Of a DNA stretch of 35,044 bases, positions 8,637 through 16,069 are shown piece by piece. Every line of letters begins with the position of its first letter. Position 1 is the stretch's first letter. Origin of the DNA: DAMCZI01 sp032095175 (GTDB taxonomy: Bacteria > Bacillota > Clostridia > Clostridiales > Caloramatoraceae); contig DAMCZI010000047.1 of NCBI GenBank assembly GCA_032095175.1, positions 1 to 35,044 on the forward strand, written 5' to 3'. Under the pieces are notes generated by a model, which saw nothing but the letters and a program-made list of their open reading frames with translations, made no database searches and was not told the DNA's origin. The position numbers and the translations under genes were made by a program.

Positions 8637-9953
8637 CTACTTTATTATTTTCTTAATTCCCTTATTCAATATATTCTCATAATCTATAAATCTGTATATA
8701 TCTTCTTCAAATATTGGATTTATTCCTTTAAGCTCTTCTAATGTCATATCTTCAATTGCTTTTCCATTGTCCTCACAATATATAACAATTGAACCTACTA
8801 TGCCGTGGGCATCCCTGAAGGGAATTCCTTTACTTACAAGATAATCAGCAACCTCAGTTGCATTTAAGAAACCATATTTTACAGCTCTTTTCATTGTCTC
8901 CTGCTTTACTTTAAGTGTTTTAATCATATTAGACATAATATTTATGCATGACATCACCGTATCCAGTGAATCAAAGAAGCCTTCCTTATCCTCCTGCATA
9001 TCCTTATTATACGCAAGTGGAAGTCCCTTCATTGTTGTTAATAGCGCCATAAGATTACCATATACTCTTCCTGTCTTTCCCCTTATAAGCTCTGCTGCAT
9101 CCGGGTTTTTCTTATGGGGCATTATACTGCTGCCTGTGGAATATGCATCGTCTATTTCAACAAATCTAAATTCCTGACTGCTCCATAAAATCAATTCCTC
9201 ACTCAACCTGCTCAAGTGCATCATAATTATCGAAAAGCAGGACATAAGCTCTAAAAGATAATCCCTATCGCTTACACCATCAAGGAAATTATCTACAGGT
9301 TTTTTAAAGCCCAGTTCAATCGCGGTAAACTCTCTCTCTATACTGTGGGTTGTTCCTGCCAATGCGCCACATCCAAGTGGGCTTTCATCCATTATTTCTA
9401 TTGCATTTTTTATTCTTTTCTTATCCCTCTCAAGCATGCTGTAATAGGCCATAAGATGATGCTTAAAGGTTACTACCTGTGCCCTTTGAAGGTGAGTATA
9501 CCCTGGCATTATAAATGGATTCTCATCTGCCTTTTTCTTAATGTTTTTCTGAAGCTCCTCAAGGATTTCAATCAATTTAGCAGCACTGTTTTTTGCATAA
9601 AGCCTTGTATCAACTGCAACCTGATCATTTCTGCTCCTTGCTGTATGAAGCTTTTTCCCCGCTTCCCCAACAATCTTTGTAAGCTCATATTCCACAAAGC
9701 TGTGGATATCTTCGTGATTTCCCTCTATAATAATTTTACCTTCCTCAATACCATGAAGAATATCTATAAGCCCCTTTGTAATCCTTTCTCCTTCCTCATC
9801 GGTTAACAAATTGCACTTAACCAGCATTTTAACATGTGCAAGACTTCCCTTTATATCCTCAGAATAGAGTCTTTTATCAAAGTGAAGGGAGCTGTTGAAA
9901 TCCTCCATCAGCTTGTTTTCCCCTTTTCTAAAACGTCCTCCCCATAATTTCAT
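8637..9953 (-). CDS. argH: Argininosuccinate lyase
   Basis: A 438-aa fumarase/aspartase superfamily enzyme that splits argininosuccinate into arginine and fumarate, the last step of arginine synthesis. N-terminus KLWGGRFRKG is diagnostic. HTARSRNDQVAVDTRLY (about 102-118), the catalytic-histidine loop TPGYTHLQ-like segment PGYTHLQRAQ (about 150-159), and the signature GSSIMPHKKNPD (about 272-283) are all present. Slightly short for the family (usually 450-470) but complete. No argG lies next to it in this window, so it is a detached arg gene here. RBS GGAGGG precedes the ATG. Confidence 0.96.
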   Translation of the reverse strand: MKLWGGRFRKGENKLMEDFNSSLHFDKRLYSEDIKGSLAHVKMLVKCNLLTDEEGERITKGLIDILHGIEEGKIIIEGNHEDIHSFVEYELTKIVGEAGKKLHTARSRNDQVAVDTRLYAKNSAAKLIEILEELQKNIKKKADENPFIMPGYTHLQRAQVVTFKHHLMAYYSMLERDKKRIKNAIEIMDESPLGCGALAGTTHSIEREFTAIELGFKKPVDNFLDGVSDRDYLLELMSCFSIIMMHLSRLSEELILWSSQEFRFVEIDDAYSTGSSIMPHKKNPDAAELIRGKTGRVYGNLMALLTTMKGLPLAYNKDMQEDKEGFFDSLDTVMSCINIMSNMIKTLKVKQETMKRAVKYGFLNATEVADYLVSKGIPFRDAHGIVGSIVIYCEDNGKAIEDMTLEELKGINPIFEEDIYRFIDYENILNKGIKKIIK

Positions 9954-10026
9954 CCTTTACGCCCTCCGTCCTAATAGTATATTAATTGTATTCTTACCAT
10001 AAAGTAATCCCGTTATAGTTTTTATC

Positions 10027-10055
10027 ATTATACATTATTACTTATAATTATACAA
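10027..10055 (-). promoter_or_regulatory. argH promoter with tandem repeat
   Basis: Minus strand TTGTAT (10055-10050), 17-base spacer, TATAAT (10032-10027). The -35 and -10 lie in an imperfect direct repeat (TTGTATAATTATAAG and ATGTATAATGATAA, two turns apart) that could bind ArgR, but the match to a Gram-positive ARG box is weak. Confidence 0.5.
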
Positions 10056-10121
10056 TATGATGCAAAATAATTCCTTTTACTTATTCTATGCAATCCAATA
10101 CTAAACCATAATAAAAAATAG

Positions 10122-10149
10122 TTGCAGCTTGCAAAAAATAATTTATAAT
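10122..10149 (+). promoter_or_regulatory. Promoter of DUF554 gene
   Basis: TTGCAG (10122-10127), 16-base spacer, TATAAT (10144-10149). RBS AAAGGGGG follows at 10166-10172. Confidence 0.5.
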
Positions 10150-10180
10150 ATACATATATACATAAAGGGGGTATGCATTT

Positions 10181-10864
10181 ATGCTCGGCACCATAGTAAA
10201 TACTGCTGCTATATTGGCAGGAAGCTTAATAGGTTTTTTGTTTAAAAAGGGGATTCCTCAAAAGATAAATGATACTATTATGAAGGGATTAGCTCTTTGT
10301 GTTTTACTTATAGGAGTAAGCAGTTCTCTAAAGGTAAACAACATGCTTCTTATAATTTTTTCAATCGTTATTGGAGGAGTTATTGGTGAGGTTATAGATA
10401 TTGATGATAAATTAAAAAGACTGGGAGATAGAATAGAAAAAAAGCTGGGTCGGGGAGAAAAAAGCATTTCAGAAGGCTTTGTCACAGCAAGTCTTCTTTT
10501 CTGTATTGGTGCAATGGCTGTTGTTGGTTCCCTTGAAAGTGGATTAACAGGAAACCACAAAACACTATTTGCCAAGTCAGTTTTAGATGGAATTACAGCC
10601 ATAATGTTTACTTCTTCCCTAGGAATTGGCGTCATTTTTTCCGCTGCTTCTGTATTCTTATATCAAGGAGTAATAACTCTTGGAGCGTCCTTTTTAAAGG
10701 GTGTGCTTATCAACAGTGTTATAATGGACATGTCTGCTGTTGGAGGACTTTTAATAGTAGGACTTGCATTAAATATGCTGGGTGCTACAAAAATAAAGGT
10801 AGCAAACCTTCTGCCGGGGATTTTCATTCCTGTTATATATCAAGCAATAATCAGTTTAATATAA
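10181..10864 (+). CDS. DUF554 membrane protein (YdfK-like)
   Basis: A 227-aa very hydrophobic protein with about six membrane segments. The N-terminus LGTIVNTAAILAGSLIGFL and the glycine-rich GGVIGEVIDIDDKLKRLGD near residues 65-83 match DUF554. The second half contains FCIGAMAVVGSLESGLTG and MSAVGGLLIVGLALNMLG. The family is described as possible transporters, but no substrate is established. The gene stands alone between argH and the purine operon and shares a bidirectional terminator with the latter. Confidence 0.88.
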   Translation: MLGTIVNTAAILAGSLIGFLFKKGIPQKINDTIMKGLALCVLLIGVSSSLKVNNMLLIIFSIVIGGVIGEVIDIDDKLKRLGDRIEKKLGRGEKSISEGFVTASLLFCIGAMAVVGSLESGLTGNHKTLFAKSVLDGITAIMFTSSLGIGVIFSAASVFLYQGVITLGASFLKGVLINSVIMDMSAVGGLLIVGLALNMLGATKIKVANLLPGIFIPVIYQAIISLI

Positions 10865-10905
10865 AAGATACGGGAAATGCACAAAGCATTTCCCGTATCT
10901 TTTAT
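10861..10905. terminator. Bidirectional terminator, DUF554/phosphoribosyltransferase
   Basis: Perfect 20-bp stem (10861-10880 / 10886-10905) with loop ACAAA; A-rich on one flank and T-rich on the other, suited to both converging genes. Confidence 0.85.
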
Positions 10906-10932
10906 ATGCCTTATATATAGACAATTGCATTT

Positions 10933-11478
10933 CTATTTCAACATAAAGAGTGGAAGTTTTTCTAGGAATATAATATCCTTTCTATCTGCAGCATCGCCTT
11001 CTGCTAGTATTGCAGCTCTTGATACAACAATTCCTCCAGCCTTTTTTACAAGTTCCTCAACTGCTCTTAAGGAATCTCCTGTACTTATAACATCATCAAT
11101 AATCGCTACTCTTTTTCCTCTTATCGCCTCTGCATCCATTCTATCAAGGCATAGAAGCTGCTTTTTCTGTGTAGTTATTGATTCAACTTCATTTACAAGG
11201 GGCTCGTCCATATAAGCCTTTATACTCTTTCTTGCAACTATATAGTTTTTCATATTAAGAAGCTTTGATATCTCAAAAACCAGTGGAATACCCTTAGCTT
11301 CTGCAGTTACAAGTATGTCTACTTCTGGAAGCTTCTTAGCAAGTTCCTTTGCAGATGCACAAACAAGTTCAGTGTCTCCTAATATTACAAAGCTTGCTAT
11401 TGCTAAATCGTCGCTTATCTTTATTACAGGAAGCTTTCTTGTAACGCCAGCTACCTTTATATCAAATGTCTTATCCAT
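10933..11478 (-). CDS. Purine phosphoribosyltransferase (Xpt/Apt-like)
   Basis: A 181-aa type I phosphoribosyltransferase. The PRPP-binding motif VAIIDDVISTGDSL is at about residues 124-137 and the hood region has VTAEAKGIPLVFEISKLL at about 57-74. These enzymes join a purine base to PRPP to give the nucleotide. It follows an NCS2 permease by 21 bases under a C-type purine riboswitch, so guanine, hypoxanthine or xanthine is the likeliest base, despite general similarity to adenine enzymes of COG0503. Which purine cannot be decided from sequence alone. RBS TGGAGGGA. Confidence 0.85.
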   Translation of the reverse strand: MDKTFDIKVAGVTRKLPVIKISDDLAIASFVILGDTELVCASAKELAKKLPEVDILVTAEAKGIPLVFEISKLLNMKNYIVARKSIKAYMDEPLVNEVESITTQKKQLLCLDRMDAEAIRGKRVAIIDDVISTGDSLRAVEELVKKAGGIVVSRAAILAEGDAADRKDIIFLEKLPLFMLK

Positions 11479-11499
11479 TATAATCCCTCCAAATATCTT

Positions 11500-12546
11500 T
11501 TATACACCAACAAACAGCTTCATTACCAAACCTGCAAGCATTCCAAGGAATGGATCTGAAATTGCAGTAACAGCCATGGTTATACCACCAACAAGTGAAC
11601 CACTCTGTCCTAAAGCTGCTGCCGCATTGATTGGAACAGTAACAACTGCACCTAGTACAAATAAGAATCCTGCAATTGATTCACTAGGTATATATTTACC
11701 AAGCTTAGGAAGAAGTCCGCTAAATAATATAGCAGCCATAACTATCATCATAACTACTCCTGACATTACAGGGTGAGGAGCACTTCCTGTTGCAGAGATT
11801 ATTGACTCTACAGGACCTCCACCAAAGATTGATGAACACATATCGGCAAGACTGCTTATTACTGATAGATGATCTATATTTACATCCGCCTTTGCAATGG
11901 AGCCTGTAATATTTCCGAAGGCGATGTTCGCTCCAATATTAAGGCATACCATAGCCAAAGCTCCTCTTAATATTTCAAAACTAAAAGTAGGCTTTTGGAA
12001 TACCAGCTTTTCCCTGGATGTAACATTTATACCTGTTTCTTTTTTCATTATGATTGATATGATACTAGAAATTACAACAGACGCTGTTATTGTATAAACC
12101 AGGTCCTTAGTAAGCATATATACAACAAACCCGATACCCATAGAAGTAAATCCAATAATTTTATTCTTTTTAGCCATTCCAATGGATACCTTGGCAAGCA
12201 TTATACCTACACCAGCCATCATACCATTTGTAATAACAGGTCCAATAAAGTTTACAATATCCTCTAACAATCCAAAGCATCCAATTACAGTCATGATACA
12301 ACCACCAATAAAGATCATTGATAGACGCTCTCTCATGTTTTTACCCATAGTTCCTGCCAGAGTTATTGTTTCGGCCTGGAAGGAAATCGGAGCAACAGAA
12401 CCTACGATTGTATTACCAGCAGCACCAATTAAAAATGCCATAGCAGTTGGAACTGATGCAAATCCAAAGGATAATGCAAGTAATCCCTGAGGTAGTCCAT
12501 TTAGTATTACACTAAATACAGCTAATAAATCCTTTAAAATGTCCAT
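11500..12546 (-). CDS. NCS2 family purine permease
   Basis: A 348-aa membrane protein of about ten or more hydrophobic segments. NCS2-type elements are visible: the half-helix region GNTIVGSVAPISFQAETITL (about 45-64) and the second repeat IFGGGPVESIISATGSAPH (about 232-250). It is shorter than typical bacterial NCS2 members (430-450 aa), like a compact clostridial subgroup. The ATG at 12546 is chosen because it has AGGGAGAGG at the right distance; an in-frame ATG 22 codons upstream would place the N-terminus inside the riboswitch terminator. First gene of the salvage operon. Confidence 0.85.
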   Translation of the reverse strand: MDILKDLLAVFSVILNGLPQGLLALSFGFASVPTAMAFLIGAAGNTIVGSVAPISFQAETITLAGTMGKNMRERLSMIFIGGCIMTVIGCFGLLEDIVNFIGPVITNGMMAGVGIMLAKVSIGMAKKNKIIGFTSMGIGFVVYMLTKDLVYTITASVVISSIISIIMKKETGINVTSREKLVFQKPTFSFEILRGALAMVCLNIGANIAFGNITGSIAKADVNIDHLSVISSLADMCSSIFGGGPVESIISATGSAPHPVMSGVVMMIVMAAILFSGLLPKLGKYIPSESIAGFLFVLGAVVTVPINAAAALGQSGSLVGGITMAVTAISDPFLGMLAGLVMKLFVGV

Positions 12547-12570
12547 TAAACCTCTCCCTTTCTTTTCCCC

Positions 12571-12626
12571 AAAAACAACTGCTGATTTTTTAGAATACAA
12601 AAAAGCCAGCAACTCTATGTGAGATT
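12571..12626 (-). terminator. Riboswitch expression platform: terminator and antiterminator arm
   Basis: On the minus strand GAGTTGCTGGCTTTTTTG (12616-12599) pairs imperfectly with TAAAAAATCAGCAGTTG (about 12591-12575), followed by U5: a plausible intrinsic terminator just before the permease RBS. Directly upstream, AATCTCACATAG (12626-12615) can pair with CTATGGTGAGATT from the 3' side of P1 (12842-12830), the expected antiterminator. Ligand-bound aptamer would free the terminator (OFF switch). Confidence 0.6.
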
Positions 12627-12640
12627 ACCAGCTTCATTTA

Positions 12641-12797
12641 GGCACATTAAAAAAATAAATGAGTCAGATTGCGAAGTAATTTTAATTATTTTCTAGGCAC
12701 TCAATCACGCGCATACTAACTGTATGTAAGTGATTGAGTAACGACGAAAAGAATTAAAAGGACGAGTAAGATGACTTATTTATTTTTTTAATGTGCC
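12641..12797. mobile_element. MITE inserted in the riboswitch platform
   Basis: A 157-bp non-coding element with terminal inverted repeats of about 25 bases (GGCACATTAAAAAAATAAAT at the left, its complement at the right) flanked by TTA direct repeats (12638-12640, 12798-12800). The interior is also palindromic (CACTCAATCAC / GTGATTGAGT), so it folds as one hairpin. The first 29 bases from 12640 recur exactly at 35016-35044. No transposase is in the window. Confidence 0.85.
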
Positions 12798-12832
12798 TTA
12801 GCGTTAAAAATTAACACAACACCAGTATAAAT

Positions 12833-12905
12833 CTCACCATAGTAGAATAATTTACGGTTATTCTGTAGAAACTCCCTGACCATATCACAGGGATTATATG
12901 GGGAT
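12833..12905 (-). ncRNA. Purine riboswitch aptamer, guanine class
   Basis: On the minus strand the conserved core is present: ATATAATCC, GATATGG, AGTTTCTAC, AACCGTAAA and ACTATGG. P2 is CCCTG/CAGGG, P3 is AGAATA/TATTCT, and P1 has seven positions with one mismatch. The specificity base in ACTATGG is C (position 74 in the usual numbering), which selects guanine/hypoxanthine rather than adenine. It precedes an NCS2 permease and a phosphoribosyltransferase, matching its role. Confidence 0.95.
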
Positions 12906-12925
12906 TCCTTAATTATTACATATAT

Positions 12926-12954
12926 AATATATCATAATGTTCGTCATATTACAA
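12926..12954 (-). promoter_or_regulatory. Promoter of the riboswitch operon
   Basis: Minus strand TTGTAA (12954-12949), 17-base spacer, TATATT (12931-12926). Predicted start is near 12919, about 14 bases before the aptamer. Confidence 0.65.
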
Positions 12955-13004
12955 CAATTTCTGACTTGTTTCTACTTATTGTTTAGGAATTTAATTTAAA
13001 ACTA

Positions 13005-13235
13005 TATAAATCGCAATAGAGATTTTGAATAATGTATATTGCGATTTATGAATCAAGGAATATGATTTCACATAAATGTTTAGGGTCGAGCGATGTATAT
13101 ATAAGTCAAAAATTCTATTACATTCTGTCTTTTTAAACATCCTAAGGTCGTACCAATGTAGTAGGTCTGTTTAAAAAAACAAAATGTAAAGAATTTTATG
13201 ACTTATATATAGAATCATTTATGCGAAACATATAG
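13005..13235 (+). repeat. Two-hairpin dispersed repeat, copy 2 (interrupted)
   Basis: Same architecture as 4361-4480: hairpin 1, linker TGAATCAAGGAATATGATTT, hairpin 2. Hairpin 1 has changed sequence but kept pairing (TAAATCGCAATA / TATTGCGATTTA). Hairpin 2 is split in its loop by a 114-base insertion at 13098-13211. Confidence 0.8.
13098..13211. mobile_element. Nested hairpin element inside repeat copy 2
   Basis: Absent from copies 1 and 3 at the same point. Ends are long imperfect inverted repeats (ATATAAGTCAAAAATTCT near 13100 against AGAATTTTATGACTTATAT near 13191-13209). The interior includes TTTTTAAACA / TGTTTAAAAA. TA-rich junctions suggest a TA target. Non-coding. Confidence 0.75.
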
Positions 13236-13262
13236 TATCTTTAAATAACCAGTAATTAATAA

Positions 13263-13291
13263 TTGTTGCATAATCATTAGCATGGTATAAT
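13263..13291 (+). promoter_or_regulatory. Promoter of nitronate monooxygenase-like gene
   Basis: TTGTTG (13263-13268), 17-base spacer, TATAAT (13286-13291), about 45 bases before the ATG; RBS AAGGAGATG. Confidence 0.6.
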
Positions 13292-13335
13292 TATACTAGA
13301 ATATAGTACCTGATACTAATTTAAGGAGATGACCT

Positions 13336-14283
13336 ATGAAACTAAAGGAGTTAAGAATAGCCAACATTACTGTACCTATACCTATTATTCAAGGAGGAAT
13401 GGCTGTAAGGATTTCAACAGCGCCCCTTGCTGCTGCAGTGGCTAATGAAGGCGGAATAGGTGTTATAGCTGGAACTGGAATGAGTGTTGCCGAGTTGAAG
13501 AATGAAATCCGCAAGGCAAGAAAGCTAACCAAGGGAGTTATAGGAGTCAATGTCCTTTTTGCTGTTAAGGAATTTGCAAGCCTTGTAAAGGGAGCAATTG
13601 AAGAAGGTATTGATTTAGTTATATCTGGGGCAGGCTTTTCGAGAGATATGTTTTCATGGGGAAAAGAATCAAATACACCAATAGTGCCAATTGTTTCTTC
13701 CTCAAAGCTGGCTGTTATGGCAGAAAGACTTGGTGCCGCAGCTGTTGTAGTTGAAGGCAAGGAGGCAGGAGGTCATTTGGGAACAGATAGATCCATGAGA
13801 GAAGTACTTCCTGAGGTATGTAAAGCAGTAAAAATACCTATTATAGGTGCCGGAGGAATCATTGATGGCAGAGATATAGCAGAAGTTATAAAGTTGGGAG
13901 CAAATGGTGTTCAAATGGGAACAAGATTTGCAGCAAGTGAAGAATCCAATGCCTCAGATGAAATGAAGGAACTCTATGTAAATTCCACCATAGAAGATGT
14001 TGTTCTTATAAAAAGTCCTGTAGGACTTCCTGGAAGAGGTTTAAAAAATTCCTTCTATAGCCTTATTGAATCTGGAAATATCCCAAAGAATGATAATTGT
14101 ATTGGATGTTTAAAGAGATGTTCTAGAAACTTCTGCATTATGGACGCTCTCGTTAATGCATGTAAATCTGGAGACCCAGATAAAGCTCTTGTGTTTTCCG
14201 GAGAGTATGTTCATAAGATAAAAGAAATATTACCTGTAAAAACTATCTTTAAAAATCTTTTAGAGGAAGTTGCTGAAATATAA
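13336..14283 (+). CDS. Nitronate monooxygenase / FabK-like flavoprotein
   Basis: A 315-aa FMN-dependent TIM-barrel enzyme of the 2-nitropropane dioxygenase/FabK superfamily. IPIIQGGMAVRIS is at about residues 16-28, EGKEAGGHLGTD at about 139-150, and the FMN phosphate-binding GAGGIIDGRDIAEVIKLGA plus GVQMGTRF at about 175-202. A C-terminal cysteine block CIGCLKRCSRNFCIMDAL is usual in the clostridial nitronate monooxygenase-like branch. No fatty-acid genes are adjacent, so FabK function is less likely than nitronate detoxification, but sequence alone does not settle it. Confidence 0.88.
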   Translation: MKLKELRIANITVPIPIIQGGMAVRISTAPLAAAVANEGGIGVIAGTGMSVAELKNEIRKARKLTKGVIGVNVLFAVKEFASLVKGAIEEGIDLVISGAGFSRDMFSWGKESNTPIVPIVSSSKLAVMAERLGAAAVVVEGKEAGGHLGTDRSMREVLPEVCKAVKIPIIGAGGIIDGRDIAEVIKLGANGVQMGTRFAASEESNASDEMKELYVNSTIEDVVLIKSPVGLPGRGLKNSFYSLIESGNIPKNDNCIGCLKRCSRNFCIMDALVNACKSGDPDKALVFSGEYVHKIKEILPVKTIFKNLLEEVAEI

Positions 14284-14287
14284 AAAG

Positions 14288-14325
14288 AATGCCCTATCAA
14301 AATATAAAAGTTTTGATAGGGCATT
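14288..14325. terminator. Bidirectional terminator, 13336 gene / symporter
   Basis: Perfect 15-bp stem AATGCCCTATCAAAA / complement (14288-14302, 14311-14325) between two convergent genes, with A- and T-rich flanks. Confidence 0.85.
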
Positions 14326-14328
14326 TTA

Positions 14329-15750
14329 CTATTTTTCTATTTCATCCTTTGCATCCATCCAGCATTCTACATCATTCAACCCATCAATGCTGGATACATG
14401 AAACTCTGGATCTTTTCCCTGTCTTTTCTGATTTTTATAATCAGCAAGGGCCTTGAAAGCAATTCCTCCAAGCATTATAATTGCAGCAAGGTTTGTCAGT
14501 GCCATGAAGCCCATAAACAAATCTGCCATATCCCATACGATAGCTACCTTTGCAATGGAACCAACTAAAACCATAGCAATTACTGCAAAACGGTAAATAT
14601 ACAGCCAGCCTTTACTGCTTTTTATAAATTCTATATTTGTTTCTCCATAATAATAATTTCCAACTACTGAGCTAAATGCAAATAGGAAAACTGCAATGGC
14701 AACAAAGTTAACTGCCCAGGATCCCATGTGGAAGCTCAATGCCTTTTGCACAAGTTCAATTCCTGTTATGTTGCCCTTATCATAAGCATCTGAAAGCAAT
14801 ATTATAAATGCAGTTGCACTGCAAACTAAAAGCGTGTCCACAAATACTCCAAGTGCCTGTATAAGTCCCTGCTTTACAGGATGGGTTACATCTGCCGTAG
14901 CTGCTGCATTAGGTGCACTTCCCATTCCTGCTTCATTAGAAAACAGTCCTCTCTTAATTCCCATCATTACAGCTGCTCCAATTCCTCCACCAGCAAACTG
15001 CTGTATTCCAAAGGCGCTCTTAAATATTGACACCATAACACCTGGCAGCAATGTAATATTAGTAATTATTATATATATGGATATAAGAACATATCCACCT
15101 GCCATTATTGGTACTAAAAACTCTGATGCCTTAACTATTCTTTTAATTCCTCCGAAAATAATATAACCAGTTAATGCTGCAAGAACTATTCCAGTAATAA
15201 GTCTATCTATTCCGTAGGCAGTTTCTAATGCGACGGATATAGTATTTGCTTGTACAGAATTAAATACAAGTCCAAAGCTTAATGTTATTAGAACAGCAAA
15301 CAGCACGCCCATCCCACGCTTTTTAAGGCCCTTTTCCATGTAATATGCCGGGCCACCCCTGAAGCCACTTTTATCCTTAATTTTATAAACCTGTGCCAGT
15401 GTTGCTTCAACGAATGCCGAAGCAGAGCCAAGCAGGGCAATCAACCACATCCAAAATACTGCACCAGGACCCCCTGTTGCAATTGCAATGGCTACACCTG
15501 CCAGGTTACCAGTTCCAACTCTTGATGCTGTACTTATACAGAAGGCACCAAAGGATGATACTCCCTTACCCTTTTTAGCAGAATCACCTACTCCATCTCC
15601 AAGGAGACGAATCATCTCGCCAATCATTCTAAACTGTACGAATTTCGTCCTAAATGTAAAATAAATCCCTACAATAATAAGAACCGCAATGAGTACATAG
15701 GACCATAAAATGTTGTTTGTGTTTGATACAACGTTTTGTAGAAAATCCAT
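14329..15750 (-). CDS. Sodium:alanine/glycine symporter (AGCS family)
   Basis: A 473-aa polytopic protein importing alanine or glycine with Na+. AGCS signatures visible: TVRTKFVQFR-like FRTKFVQFRMI near residue 33, ASRVGTGNLAGVAIAI near 74-89 and the family motif FSNEAGMGSAPNAAATA near 267-283, GGPAYYMEKG near 132. Length matches AlsT/GlnT-type carriers. RBS AAAGGTGG. Monocistronic, with TTGAAA (15866-15861), 16-base spacer, TATACT (15844-15839) as promoter on the minus strand. Confidence 0.93.
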   Translation of the reverse strand: MDFLQNVVSNTNNILWSYVLIAVLIIVGIYFTFRTKFVQFRMIGEMIRLLGDGVGDSAKKGKGVSSFGAFCISTASRVGTGNLAGVAIAIATGGPGAVFWMWLIALLGSASAFVEATLAQVYKIKDKSGFRGGPAYYMEKGLKKRGMGVLFAVLITLSFGLVFNSVQANTISVALETAYGIDRLITGIVLAALTGYIIFGGIKRIVKASEFLVPIMAGGYVLISIYIIITNITLLPGVMVSIFKSAFGIQQFAGGGIGAAVMMGIKRGLFSNEAGMGSAPNAAATADVTHPVKQGLIQALGVFVDTLLVCSATAFIILLSDAYDKGNITGIELVQKALSFHMGSWAVNFVAIAVFLFAFSSVVGNYYYGETNIEFIKSSKGWLYIYRFAVIAMVLVGSIAKVAIVWDMADLFMGFMALTNLAAIIMLGGIAFKALADYKNQKRQGKDPEFHVSSIDGLNDVECWMDAKDEIEK

Positions 15751-15838
15751 TTCTTCAAACCACCTTTCATCATTTATTGCTATATAAGTTATAATTAGTT
15801 AACCGCATAGATATAAGTATTAATTATTATTTCTTAAC

Positions 15839-15866
15839 AGTATACCAAGATCATTTTATATTTCAA
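15839..15866 (-). promoter_or_regulatory. Promoter of AGCS symporter
   Basis: TTGAAA and TATACT separated by 16 bases on the minus strand. The rest of 15751-16069 holds the likely plus-strand promoter region of the ABC-F gene (TTGTAC near 15943 and TATAAC/TATAAA elements, spacing unclear) and a small leader hairpin (TATAAGCT / AGCTTATA, about 16010-16045); nothing else recognised. Confidence 0.55.
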
Positions 15867-16069
15867 TATATTTTTATACACATTTTTGCATTTTTCTACA
15901 AATTTCGCACAGTAATAACTGGATACCCGTGGAATTTATGCATTGTACTTAGATTCTATGTACTATAACTATAAATGTGATAGAATATATGCATGTACAA
16001 AATTGCTTTTTATAAGCTGCAAAGACATCTGTTTTATAGCTTATACGATAAAGAAGGGAAGATCATTTA

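Noticed and set aside
9345..9806. 153-codon open frame antisense to argH
   Set aside because: It lies wholly inside argH on the other strand, has no RBS and an odd composition; a shadow of the real gene.
9954..10180. Possible T-box or arginine-type leader upstream of argH
   Set aside because: Only about 70 bases lie between the predicted start and argH; no T-box sequence or specifier stem is seen. An ArgR site remains only a weak possibility.
11315..11776. Plus-strand frame across the phosphoribosyltransferase and permease genes
   Set aside because: Opposite strand to two clear genes, no RBS, no recognisable motifs.
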